A DNA stretch of 64,000 nucleotides, taken from contig JAZARR010000212.1 in NCBI GenBank assembly GCA_037389465.1, positions 4,110,001 through 4,174,000 of the forward strand, given 5' to 3'. Each line of letters opens with the position of its first letter. Position 1 is the first letter of the stretch. The notes under the pieces were generated by a model, which worked only from the letters and a program-made list of their open reading frames with translations, was not told where the DNA came from and ran no database searches. The position numbers and the translations under genes were made by a program. The DNA comes from Baylisascaris procyonis (taxonomy: Eukaryota > Nematoda > Chromadorea > Rhabditida > Ascarididae). This document shows, piece after piece, positions 1-12,217 of the stretch.

Positions 1-3000
1 GTCCCCTCCTCCGTGCTCTCCCCCACCTCAAATCTGCCTGAAAGTTACAGAATGTAAGATTGATTCATCGTATTTTGAGTATTGTGATGGGCGGAGAGCC
101 TGGCATTACACAGTGATAACACCTTATCGATCCACCTGATCTCGGGTTTTCTGAAAGTAGGCTATAGTCAGAATAGTCAGAAGGCAAGCATCTAGAAAAG
201 ATTTAACCAGCAAATTTTCAAAAGCGTTCAATTTTTGGCACCTTCGGCGCTTTTTCTGGCCAGAGCAGAGGTGTTCAGGGTCGGTGAAGGTCCAACACTA
301 GCAATTTTGCAATTCGAGTCTGAAATTCACTATACAAAAACGGGTCTGTGCCAGCCCAGCAGTCAGTGAGCCGCAAACTGGCAAAATATATGTTATAATT
401 TTAAGTAAAATTATTGATCGGCAAAATCTTCTGAAAAGTGAAATAAGAGGAGAAGGGGGTGGGAGATTGAGTTATTAGGGAAGTTTCATTCATGTGCTTT
501 CACCAAGTGTTTTGATGAAAGCACATGAATGAAACTTGAAAAGGACATGAATGAAAATGAAACAGAAAACAGTTGCACATGTTTTGTCATTCATGTGCAA
601 CTGTTTTCTGTTACACTATGTTAACGACTAAGAAGAACGGCAAACTCTCATCCACAGTTTCTATGAGAATTCCTGCGCAGAACAGAAAACTCCTTCTCTT
701 TTCCTTTTCACTTTTATCAACGACAATTTTCTTACAATTATTCATCTATGATAATCCTTCATGATCTGCCTTTATGTCCTGTGCGCTGTTCCAATTAATT
801 TGATCACTGATTTGAGAATTTGGCCGGTTGTGATATCGAATCGAGCACAAGAGAACTACAGCTTTAATTTTCGAAAAATTCCCATAAAGATTTTTGCTCG
901 TTTGCAAGATGAAGCGCATTCGATTTCGAAAATTTTCTCGCCTTTTAATACTACAGCTCCAAAATTATGCGCTTTCAAAGGTATTGAATATTGTCATATC
1001 CTTGTGTCAAAATTTTCTAAGGAAAATTCAACTTTTCCTCCTGTCTCACCTCATCTCCTATCATCCTTCAACATAATCTCCCATTCTCAATAAGCTTCTC
1101 CCTTAAATGCTCGACGGTTTGTAATTTTGGGTAATGCAGTTGGCATGTGAGGATTACAGCATCTCGCTATCAGCATATTTCCCTACACTTCAACGTACTG
1201 AAGTGGCATTGCATTGGATAAAGAAGTCTTGTGCTCATAGAATGCAAAAAAATAGCCGTTTGAGAACTTATGTTTAAGCAAACCATGTTTTCGAATGGTG
1301 TTTGTACTACCATTCGCGATCATTTCAAAAGCAAATTGCAACGGGGTGGTGACAAGAAAGGTGTGTTTTGGGCAACAACATCGAACAGAGGAAATAAGAG
1401 TTGTTCTAGAAATAGAGTGTGCATATAACAGTAATTCTCCATGTGCGTATGCGAAATAGCAAACAATTCTTCGGTTGCTGAAAAAAATATTTTCAAATTT
1501 TATTCCTTTGAGGACCGAATTGCAAAGAAAGGATATCATGTTCTAGTTTTTGCATTTTTCCCGCTTGTTTTCCTCTCGAAATGAGCACAGTATCAGTTGA
1601 TGAATTGAAATGCTATAAAGGACTACAAATGCACTCCAGAAACTACTGGTTTGACGAACAGTCAGATTGTGTGTTCCGCAGAAGTTTTTAGATAGTATCT
1701 ACGAGAGTGATGTTTCCGGCTGTCAATTACACAAGTAAAAAAGGCTGCGCATGCAATACTTGCCTCAGTAATCAGCAATTCACGTCAACGCTTGCGCGAT
1801 TAATTGTTTTTGCACTCTTTGTTGCCGTAAGGCTCCCTTTTTTTGGTGCCGCCAAACAACTTTTACTCAGACAACAAAGCATTACCGACATAATTGTTGA
1901 TTATCGTTGTTTGCTAGGTGTTCGATTACAGCGAATGGAATCAATTATGAGCGCATCGTTAAGATATTTGCCCCGTTTCCAAAACATTAAGAAAAGGCAG
2001 AATTCTTGGCAGCAGCCGTCCATAATTATGCGTTTTTTTTTTTTTTTTTGTACGCCAGCATATAAACAAACAGAAACCACTACCAAAAGTGTACGCCATG
2101 CTGTTTCGCTAATGTACATTCGGCTATGGTGGGAAAAACTTACCTGGATGCCATATATCTGTTACCTGTAGGTGAAGTCGGGCAATACTGTTGCGAAAGA
2201 ATTATGTGTTGTTGAGGTTATCTATGAGGTTGTAGTAACGCCACCTCTTTTACGGAAACCTTTGAACACCTTTCATGGATATTTGAAAGGATCACGAACG
2301 CTGAAAAAAGAATAACGCAAAAAGCGAAGAAATATGAGACATGCGTTTGTCTATGCAATTAGCAACATGCACTCGGAAACTGCTTGTAAGCTTTATGAAT
2401 TGGGCGATGAAACCACCTGCTGCTGTTTGACGTGCATTATGGATTTCGTGCTATGTTGCAGCTAGTTGCCCTCAAAGCGAGCCTCTATTGATCACACCAC
2501 ATAGTCGCCGCATCATGAGTGCGGCCAATCCTCCTTCATTGCGGTTTCTGAGTTCGTTGCTCCTTTCTTGCTTCGCCAATATTTAAGTGTTTCATCGATG
2601 GAACGAATCGACCATCCCTTTATTAGTTATCTTTGCCTAGCAAATGTAATTTACTCATCATTTATGCTTTAGTGATCAATTTTTCTTCGTATTTTTAGTT
2701 AATGTGGTAGGTACCATGTTCGTCTATGCAGCTAAATTGGCAACTTTTATTTCTCTTTGCTTGAGGGGGAAATGCTTTATTCAGTGACACCTATGCTAAG
2801 CAGTAGTTCAAATGCAGGCAGCTAAATAGTGTTCACGCGCATTTTATGAAAACTTAAATTTGAAAGGAGGCGATAATCTGCTGACTGAATTTTTCGCTAA
2901 ATTAGTGATGATTTTTGCCGTATTTCCTTTCTATGAGTAATAGCCATCTAGCCATGGTCAACGAAGGCACTGGCTCGGATTTTGAAGATTGATAGCGACT

Positions 3001-6000
3001 TAAGCAATAAAAGTTACTAGCATATGGCGTGCCGTTCTATTTTATCAAGGTAGTGCAACCATTTCATTCATGATTTTTGAAAGCAACCTTTCGTGTCCCT
3101 CAGCCCACTCCGGCAAGGTCTGGAAAGTCCCCATAATCACCTTGTTTCCTTGTAAGGTAATAAATGTTATTGTTGAGGAATCTGCCCTGACTTTTAAACT
3201 GATAAATCTTCCTAGCTAAGGCGTTCAAAAATATGTCATTCACCGCCATCACTGATGGGCTAGATTACGGCTTCGAGTGAAAATACTCAAATCGATTTAG
3301 TTTATATCCATAGCGCTATGTTGTTCAACGTTGTCTGTCACAACAAATTGTTTATTAAGCTAGCGACATATCGCATATCGATATCACTATTAAGACGGCT
3401 GCAATTCTTTCCTTCCAGCAAAACATTTCGTATGTGTAAAGTGAGAGAATGCTTGTGCAATAATAGCGATGTAATGAACAGTATTCCTTAGGGAAGCGTT
3501 CTCGAACCTCTCTAATCTCTTATTCATGTAAGCGCCACATTCGACTGCTTATCCAGTAGATGCACGCTATGAGTATGCGACATAAAAATTCATTGCCCAT
3601 CGCCCGACTATGCCGTTGAGTTTGATTCGTTGAAAACGACCTCATATTATTCTCCAAGTGTTCAAATGCTTAGCAGCTGGATATTTCGACAAATTCCGCA
3701 ATTTTGATATGAACTTTTATCGTGAGCATACAGCAAATTTGAAAAGGTCGTATTATCAATTGCCCCGACGTATGCAAGGGGTTTAAGTGCGAAAATTTTG
3801 TGTCAACCTTCATTCGAACTCGCTTCCTGAGAAAATCAAATCTAAAGCACTTAGAGTGGACAAGTTATTTATTCGAGTTGCAAAATAAGGGTTTAGAGCA
3901 TTTTCTAAGGCCTTGATCACATGTTTTCGTCTCACTTAATAAAATTGTTTGCCACTATTTGGCTGCTTCATTTTCGCGCTGATTTTTCGGTCCCATAAAA
4001 GACTTAAAGAAATATCCTACCCGCGTTGCCTTTCACGAAGCGTTTCACCTACCTTACAGCTCTAGCAGTGAGTAACGCCTACATTTATTCGGTCCACGGT
4101 AGCTGGGATACTTGCAGGCTTCTGGATGTTCCTTTCAAGTGGTTGTTTGCACTTGGTGCCACTCAAGATTGTCCTATTCACTAATTTCAAATACTTCGTA
4201 AATTTTTCGCACTGAATGGCGTTCTATACCGTTTTTCAATTCACGTCTATTCGAACTTACGATGAATTTTCACATAATATAGTTGAAGAGGAAATTTTGA
4301 AGGTTTCGGTGAGACTATCGCTCAATTCCAACCCAACTGCAATATGTGGCTTGTTATAATGAATATCGTTTCTTTTATCTACATTTTGTCTGTTTTTTGA
4401 ATATTAATCATATGTTTAACTGTATGTTCTATCGCTTATATCTTTATCATTTTCTTTATCTCCATCTGTTTATGCTTGAATATATATTCTGCTTCGTTTT
4501 AATCTCTTTTACAGATCATATCTGATTTGCCCGCTATTTGAAATAAATTTCTTTTTTTCCCATGTGAGTTAAAATTCTCTATAAACAGTGACAAAGAGAG
4601 GAGGTGGGAAGGAGGGAAGGGGAGATTTTTAATGAGCAAATTTTTCTCATAACTGCTATACTTTATGTTCAATAACTATTGGAAATTTAGCTGTTAATTC
4701 ACAAAGATAGGTGGTGATTGAAAATGATAATTGGTTCGCTGAATTATTTGGAGGAGTAAGACTGTGAAATGCTAGATTTGAACTCTTACTATTTGAGTTC
4801 TTATGCAGATTTACCAATTTTTTTCTCACCAAAATTGCACAACAGCGATGCCATTTCAATGATACATTTGAGCGCATGCGTTTGGGTTTGTCCATCTCTA
4901 TGGTAGCTTGAACTGGTAAGCCGCAAGAAAGGCTCTGAAACTTCGTCCTTTAAGCAAAACCGCTAGGTGGCATCATTTTATCAGTTTTATCGCAATTTAC
5001 TTCATCCGTTCTAACTGCCGACATGGAATCATATCACAAAAGTTGGAGCTCAAAGAGAGCCAGGGAGGGGGAGGGTGACGCCAGAGTGGCTTAGCTGCTT
5101 CTTCATCTTTTCGCTTCCACAGCCGTAAATATTAGCAAAAATTTTACTATCTAAGTTTCTATACCACTTTTTTCTTTCTTTGTCTCTCACCTTCGTTATT
5201 TCTCACTTAAGCGTTTATGAATTTGTAAGTGGATAGGCAATCTATGATCGGTTTGACTGCAAAAAAAATGTACGAAAAGTTGTTCGGGATAAAACGTTAA
5301 AGTATTATGCTTTGTGATGTATTATTTGTTGCCAGATTACATGACTTTGTGGCTCAGCAAAATTACCAACTTTTTATTCCTTTACAGTGTTTGTTCATTT
5401 GTTTTTTATTTTTTTGAGCAATTAGGTGGTCAGGTGAGCTGAACTCTGAATGCTAATGTCGTATCTTTCTTCCTTTGGTGTTTTTCAGTTGATTTTTGTT
5501 TTTTTGTTTGTTTGTTTTTTTCTTTTTTTTTGTAATCTTTGACAACGCAATATGACGAGTGCCATTCTCCACTAGCACATAAGTTTCATTTGCGAGCAGT
5601 GGAAAGCTGAACCTGTCCAAATATGCGGAATTTTTGTGTTTTTTGTAGCAAAAATTATTACACATTGCTGAGAGGTGCCGATCACTCTTTTCGTCGGCAC
5701 ATTTGCAATTTCAGCCTTTCATATTCATTGCAAAAGTTCAACGGATTGACTGCCAAAGTGTAATTTTCATCGGGACCTCTAAAAGTAGCTCCATAACCTG
5801 ATCTTAGTATAAACTAATACTCCTCAACTATTATGCGCATCGGTCTACGTTTCAACAAGAATGATACCATGCGTTCTGGCAAAGTTCGTAAAATGGGAGT
5901 CTGCCCAACACTATGGTTCTCTTACTATTTTTTCACATCTTCTGGATTTCTTTCACCCATTTGTTTCCATTTTTAACAGCTACAAATCGCGGTGAGCGAG

Positions 6001-6391
6001 AAACGATATAATCGCTGCTGGTTCGCATTCATCGCACACTCAGGATTTAGGAGACTAAAGAAATTTTCATCGTTAATACCCATTTGTCATCCGAATCTTC
6101 TTACTTGCTCTGTTTTTCGGTATCGTTTTTTGTTCGTTGATATCTTTATTTCCTTCTAAATGATGGCCACTTTCCGATGTCCTGTTCGGCTCCTTTACCA
6201 CTCAGTACATAGTGCTGCATTTCAGCGAATGTCTAAATGAACAAACATCGGTTTGCTTCGCCCGCTGATGCAATCGACACACCACTCACTCAGTTTCTAC
6301 CCCAAGGACTTTGTTGGTGTGCACAGCCAGAACTTACTGCATTCCGTGGAAGCAATCACCGATACAACGGCGACTGTCGTCGTACCTGAAA
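1..6391. other. Intergenic stretch without a supported gene
   Basis: All six frames hold only short open stretches of skewed, AT-rich composition, with no recognisable domain and no run of exons with matching splice phases. The notable structures are the paired perfect hairpins at 481-612 (separate entry) and homopolymer T runs, for example near 2033-2049 and 5500-5531. Remote exons of a poorly conserved gene cannot be excluded by eye. Confidence 0.55.
481..612. repeat. Two adjacent perfect inverted repeats (twin hairpins)
   Basis: Hairpin 1 pairs 481-502 with 516-537: 22 bp, no mismatch, 13-nt loop. Hairpin 2 pairs 561-581 with 592-612: 21 bp, no mismatch, 10-nt loop. Both stems contain the core TCATTCATGTGC or part of its complement, and the 23-bp spacer (538-560) carries another ACATGAATGAAAATGA-like piece, so the hairpins look related. 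Perfect stems of this length in AT-rich DNA suggest a recent foldback or MITE-like insertion, or a small-RNA hairpin precursor. The sequence alone does not decide between these. Confidence 0.85.
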
Positions 6392-9300
6392 ATGGTGAAC
6401 AGGATCATCGTTGTGCTATTCCTTGGATTTGGTTGCAGTGCACTCATAAGATTCATGTAAGGCTTTCTTCTAAACCGTTAGTGCTGTTCATTTTGTTGAG
6501 TTCCTATGGAGCATCAAAATGGTTTTTGTTGCAGGCTGCTGCTCGATTTAAACAAGCGAGTCTATAATCACTCCCCAGGCAGCTGCCGTATAGTGAGAAA
6601 CGTCGGTGAGTTGGACCGTTTTTCTCTCTTTTTTTTCTTAGTTTTTTCCTCTCTCTCGCCTTCTTTTTTCCTGTCCTAACAACCAAATCGAACTATAATA
6701 CAGTTTAGGCAAGAATTTGCTGACGATTTTCTTGCCTAATAGTAGAAAATCGGGAATGTTGTTGCGGAAATGCGCAGATGATGCTGGCGGAATAAAAAAT
6801 AATGTTTCGTTCCTTACAGAACGGAATATCTTTCTTCATGAAATATATGTAATAAGATATTAGATGTATCCATGTAACTTGCTTCTCACTGAAAAAGCAG
6901 TTCGGAGGCACCGAGAGGTGTTTTTTTCCCTGTTGGCTGCTTGGCGCAATCATTTCTTTCCCGTCCTCTTTTTTATTGCCCTCATTTCATGTAATTTTGG
7001 GCTATATTCGCATTCTCCATTACGGATATGTGCCCAATAGAGTGTTTAATATCCGCCTTCTTGGCTTCAAGATAAAACTTGAGCTGAAAAAGTTTGATGT
7101 TGTTCTGAATCTGGCTCTGACTTCACTGCCGTGCTTTGTGTTTATAGAAAATGGCTCTGCCGGTATTGAATATATAAGGGTGTTCGACATCGCCCTCATA
7201 ACATCCGGCTATGCAAAAAGCAGAGGAGTGAAGGCAGTCACCGGACAGGTGCTGATGTATGATTTCAGCGAGAAGGGAGGAAGATACGAAACGAAGAAGT
7301 TGAAAATTCAAGGAATTACACTCGATAGGGTACTGTTCCATTTAAATGCAATACTTCACGTGCTCAGAGCTAATACATTCTTCGCTTATGCACTCTGACC
7401 CTCACAAGAAGTCGAATATTGCTGTTCAGCTGACAGCTACCTCTGCTACATAGCAGCCACAAATAACGCTTGGTGTTTATTGCTTAGAATATTTCGAGAG
7501 CTTCGGAGATCTCAGCGGTGCTCCTAATTGCTGTGCAGTGAGTTCCTGTGAGGCACCACATTTTATTCTCAGTCACGCATTGACGGTTTGGTATAGCATA
7601 ACCGGAAAGAGTCAGAGGGGCATTTGTATCGCTAAAATCTAGTTGCACGAGCAAAAGTTCTCTACTGCAGACGATTTGCGACAAGAACTCAGCGTTGCTT
7701 GCGTGTAGGTTGGATCGCTCTAACTTACCAAGCAGAGCCAAACGTATACGTGGTGATTTGTATTTCCACGAGGTCAATCAAAGTGTTATTGCGCTGCATG
7801 GTTGAAATGCAGATGACTCTGGCAGCGCTGAATTGTTGTTCGTCCTATTTTTAACCGACTTACTGGCTTAACGTCGAAACCGCATGCATCAATGGACTTA
7901 AGCGTGCAGACTAGACTGTCTCTTGGACTAGACTGCCAATAAAAGAGCGAATTCGGCATTGAGTACTGAAGTAGGTGGCTTACGAGACGGAAATGTCAGC
8001 CTCACGCCGGAAAGCAGCGACCATTTGACTAAGTTTTATAAGGAAGATGCCCGCAGACCGGTTTTTCAGTACCAACTCTCACTCAAAACCTACTTGGTCA
8101 ACTTTTTGAAAATTTTGCATATTGAGCCTTGAGTGAGTAAAACTGTCTTTGAAAATTTGAAGTTTCGATCGAATAGAGCTCATTGCCTAATTTATTTCTT
8201 GAACTTGAAAGTCGCGGCTAACGCATGTACGCATTGTATGTAGTGCGCAACTGTGAGATGTGGATTATCAGTGAATGGGTTAAACAGAAGGTTATAGCCA
8301 AGTGATCGTGTTGTGGTGAAAATTATTAGGTAGTGAGTAGGTTGAGCGTCTAAGTCTGAGGTGGTGAGCCGTGGATCATAGGGATAAGTTACATACGATG
8401 GTGAATAGTGAATTGAAAAGATAAGCGCTTTGACTTGGAAAAGGCCCGAAATTTTTTGCGATTTCGGATGATTTTTCATAAAAGCTTCCATAAATTCTAG
8501 TTGTATGCACCGCTCGTTTACCGTTTAATTAGGATCGCTTCCTGAAAATCTTGGAATCGACGACGAATTGCTCCTCTAACTCGTTTTAATACGCCGTCTG
8601 GTTAAGGGAAAAGGATCGCTTATGTGCAACGGAGATTAGATCATCGGTTCGAGAAAGAAATGACTAGCGTCGTTTTGGTGCATAATATAAACATGTGTTA
8701 CAGAAGTCATTCGTTCCCTATGGAATCAGCTCATTTGTTAGCAAAGGACGTGTCAGCGTTTACATAACGAACAGTCGCCCCGGTAATCACACAGTGGAGG
8801 TGTTCCAATTCAATAAGGAGCGTTTAACACTCGTTCATAGGAAAACGATAGCCGACTCAAAATTTAACAAGTAATTCCTTGGAAGATTCTCTTCTGTTAT
8901 ACTCAAATTTATTATTTTAATATCAATTTCATCGAAGTAGTTGTGAACTTTTTTTAAAGTCCTCCTGAGTTCAGGATGCCAAGGTTCAATATAAAGCTAC
9001 ATCATTTTGAATCTGAACCGCTTGAGCGGTACGCCAAACGTGCCCATTTACTGGTTTAGAGCCGAAAAATGCTAAACAACTATTTGGACCTCATGTTGAT
9101 CTATGAACGGGTAGCTTTTTTACTGAAATATTCGTTCGGCAGTTATGTCACGTTCTTAGAAGGATGGCCAGTCAACGATTTTCTTCAATATTTTGTATTG
9201 CAAGTAAACATATGTTACGGTAGCACTTCTGCCCATTCACTCATCTGTTTCCAAATTTTAAACTTCGATCAAAAAGTTTGAAGTTTCAATACACGCAGGA

Positions 9301-12217
9301 CGGCTATGAGCGAAATGAAATTGCTGAATCTGAAGAACTTTCACGAATAGATAGTCACTTCGTTAGATTCCGAACATTTCCCACACTCATTCAATTTTCA
9401 TAGAAACATTTCTCTGGTCATCTTAGAAAACCGGACCTCAAGAGTATTGAGTCAAAATTTTTTTCTTTTTCGCTACCTCATTGATGAAATCTGCACATAT
9501 TTTAGAACTAAAGTAAACAATAAAACCTTTCTCAGAACGCAATTACGAAAATCAAAAGTGTTACATCTAGCGCCAATTACACTAGCCAACACTAAAAATG
9601 CCCTGAGGTGGTTACCCAATCTTGCCTCAGATTACTGGGTGTAATATAGTTCATTAGCAAGTGGTGAAATTTATGGGACGAAATAATGAAGAATTTCAGA
9701 GTGCTATGCATATTTGTAAAATGCACGCTGAAGGGCGCATTATTAAGCGTTGTGTGAAGATTAATTAAGTTAGACGGATGTGGGATTTTTCCAACTGCAT
9801 GAATTTACTGCGGTGAATTTTTGCCAGTTGTCATTGTTTTCAGTCTCGCTGATATTGCCGTTGTGGGTGCTGACCGTTTTTTCGTTACGAATTTCGTTTT
9901 CACAAATAAAAGATGGATGCAGTTGATTGAATTGGCGCTGCAATCTTCATTCGGTTCAATTGTTTATTACGACGGCAAGAAGTCGAGCTATTTGGAAAAG
10001 CTAGTTTTTACATTATTTTTGCAACCCCCTATTTTCATCTCTAACATTTCGCAGAAAATTGCATGTCGGGAACTTTCGATAGTCTGCAGCTGAGGTCACA
10101 TGAAGTTATTTGGGACTTCCGAGACTTTTTTTTCTCTCTGCGTACCATCAAAAAAAGAAACCCCATGCAAAGTTGAGAGTTGCTTATTTCACTGTGGATT
10201 ATTTCTTACTCGCTTATTGCATGCTTTCGGAGATTTTTGTTTTGCCCTATTTCGACTTTGGAGGCAACTCTGATTCTAACGAAGGGTTGTGCAATCATAA
10301 GACATTTCTTTGTTTGGTATCTGCATTCGTCTACAAGAAATCTGACAAAACTTGCAAGATAGTTATTTTTCAGGCGGAACCTAGCGTTCAAAAGCACAAT
10401 TTTTGGTTTATCTTCTTAAGCACTTCTCCATCTATCCAGTCTTTCCTTGCCTGTGCTCTTCTAGCTTTGAAAGCAGTTATTGAGAGATTACTGGATTGAA
10501 AAATAGCGCTTCTTTCTCGTTTGAATTTAATCCATCTCTTTGGCACGTCTTTTTCTATCCCCTTGGAATAGAATTTTCTAGAAAACAGCAAAATCGACTA
10601 AAAAGACGATCATTTTCAGCTTAACCTATATTACCAACATTTATTCTTAGGTATATTCCGAGCCCGAACGGAATTGCATTCGACAGCGCAAGAGAATATT
10701 TGTACGTGGCGAGTTCCATGAATGAGGTTCAACTTTGCAAATGATTATTATTTCATCTATAATTAACAACCTCTGCACTTATCCAGAGCTATTAAAGATT
10801 AATTTCATGAAAGTTTTTTTTTTCATTCCTTCTTGCTCAGTATAGAATATCCAAGTCACTATGCGAACGTTGAAAAACGGAAATATCAGATTTTTCTTAG
10901 AGTTATGTTTACAGTTCATTCGTGTCTATAAAGTGAGGAAGGATATGTCTGCGCAGCAACAAGTCGACATTCATTTGTTGTCATCACCGAATAAAGTGTT
11001 CGTCGAGTATGAGACAGGCGATCTTTGGGTTGCGCTTCACCCCGTTGTTTTCAAGGCATACGCCCACATCCAGAATCCAACAGCTAGCGATTATCGATCC
11101 CCTTCACAGGTGCTGAGGATCAGGATACAGGTACGTCGTCGTTCTTAACTGCGATTCGGGACAGCAATGCGAATAAATTTCCTGTTTTAATTTAGAATAG
11201 AAGAAGGCGAAGTGAGCAAAAGGAATATATTCAAAGATTTCGTTAGCAGTTTGCTGAGAAAAAAGAAAAGTTGTGATTTATCAATGAATTTAAATATAGA
11301 CGTTCTTCACTTCGCCGTTTGGTGGATAAAATGAAAAAATGACGTAAAGAATTCGTTGACACCTCACTGAGGAGCAGCTCTTAGTGCTTCATGAGAAGAT
11401 AATGAAACCCAAAAGAAGATAGCGATTCTGATGATATGCATTAGAAACTAGTAATAAAATTTCAGAATAGAAGACCTTTCGTGACTGAATGCTGACATTT
11501 ATTTTTGCGCTGATCAAGATGGGGCTGTTCAGGTCGACCATATGAGCATGATTCAATTAAGAACATTTAGTGCGTTTTCCTGATGATAGCAGTTTTGCAA
11601 TCATTTATTCAATCTTATCTAACAAGCTGCCTAACATTTCGGTTATTTGCCGTCATCAAGAGCAAAAAGAAGATTACGTTATGCATCTAAATTGAAAAAG
11701 AAAAATTTAGGTTTAGATAAGAAGAGAAGGGAGTGTTGAAGGTAAAGAACGTAGATGATAAAGGGAACAACTCCCGGAACAATGGGTAGCATTTCCGATA
11801 AGGCTGGATAAATATTGCGCAACGACGTTGTTATCAGTAAAAGATGGCGGATGTATTTTGGTGTCTAGCGTTGTTAGTGAAACACCGCTTTTATTTTTGT
11901 TTTATATTGCGTATCAGAATTGCCATTGAAGCCAGTATTGAAGTGGAAGGAATCAGCTTCTTTGCCACTATTGGTTACCTTGATAAATGATGTACCTGCT
12001 CATAGCAGCTGCGCTGTCACATCGCGTTTACTGCCAGTGTCACCAATCATTTCTTTAGGACGATCGTGTAAGCTGGGTTATTACGGAACCGTACGCCAAT
12101 GACGGTGCCACCATATGGGGTTCATCAGCCGTTGTCTTCCGGCAAAGTCAAATGCTTATCGGCAGTCTTTTTGGGCGCCTCCTGCATTGCGATATCGACA
12201 ATCCGCAACTAGTCTGA
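6392..12217 (+). CDS. Paraoxonase-fold membrane protein, MEC-6/POML-like (probably non-enzymatic)
   Basis: Exons read as 6392-6456, 6535-6605, 7148-7329, 8704-8870, 9844 to about 10003, 10651-10726, 10915-11130 and 12059-12217 (TGA). All junctions are GT-AG and in phase except the one between 10003 and 10651. The product is about 375 aa, near the usual length of paraoxonases (355 aa) and MEC-6. Residues 4-20 form a hydrophobic signal anchor, and the rest follows the six-bladed PON propeller: a GYAKSRGVKAVTGQVLMYDF blade, YGISSF, NLADIAVVG, PNGIAF, YETGDLWVALHP, and a C-terminal LIGSLFGRLLHCDI. The two cysteines equivalent to the PON1 Cys42-Cys353 disulfide are kept (GSCRIV; LLHCDI). The positions of catalytic His115 and His134 are not His. 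In C. elegans, MEC-6 is a PON-like ER/membrane chaperone for DEG/ENaC channels. A similar role is inferred here; orthology to MEC-6 rather than another POML is not resolved. The start is the first ATG just ahead of the hydrophobic segment. Confidence 0.85.
6457..12058 (+). other. Introns of the paraoxonase-like gene
   Basis: Intron 1 (6457-6534) is short. The others run from 188 bp (10727-10914) to about 1.4 kb (7330-8703). The 7330-8703 intron contains a 97-codon open frame on the opposite strand (7484-7777) and the last intron (11131-12058) holds small open frames. None matches a known domain. Nothing repeated or structured stands out. Confidence 0.6.

Noticed and set aside
7484..7777. 97-codon open frame on the minus strand inside a paraoxonase-gene intron
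   Set aside because: It has fair amino-acid variety but opens only at a TTG after a TGA, has no recognised domain and no partner exons. Most likely chance.
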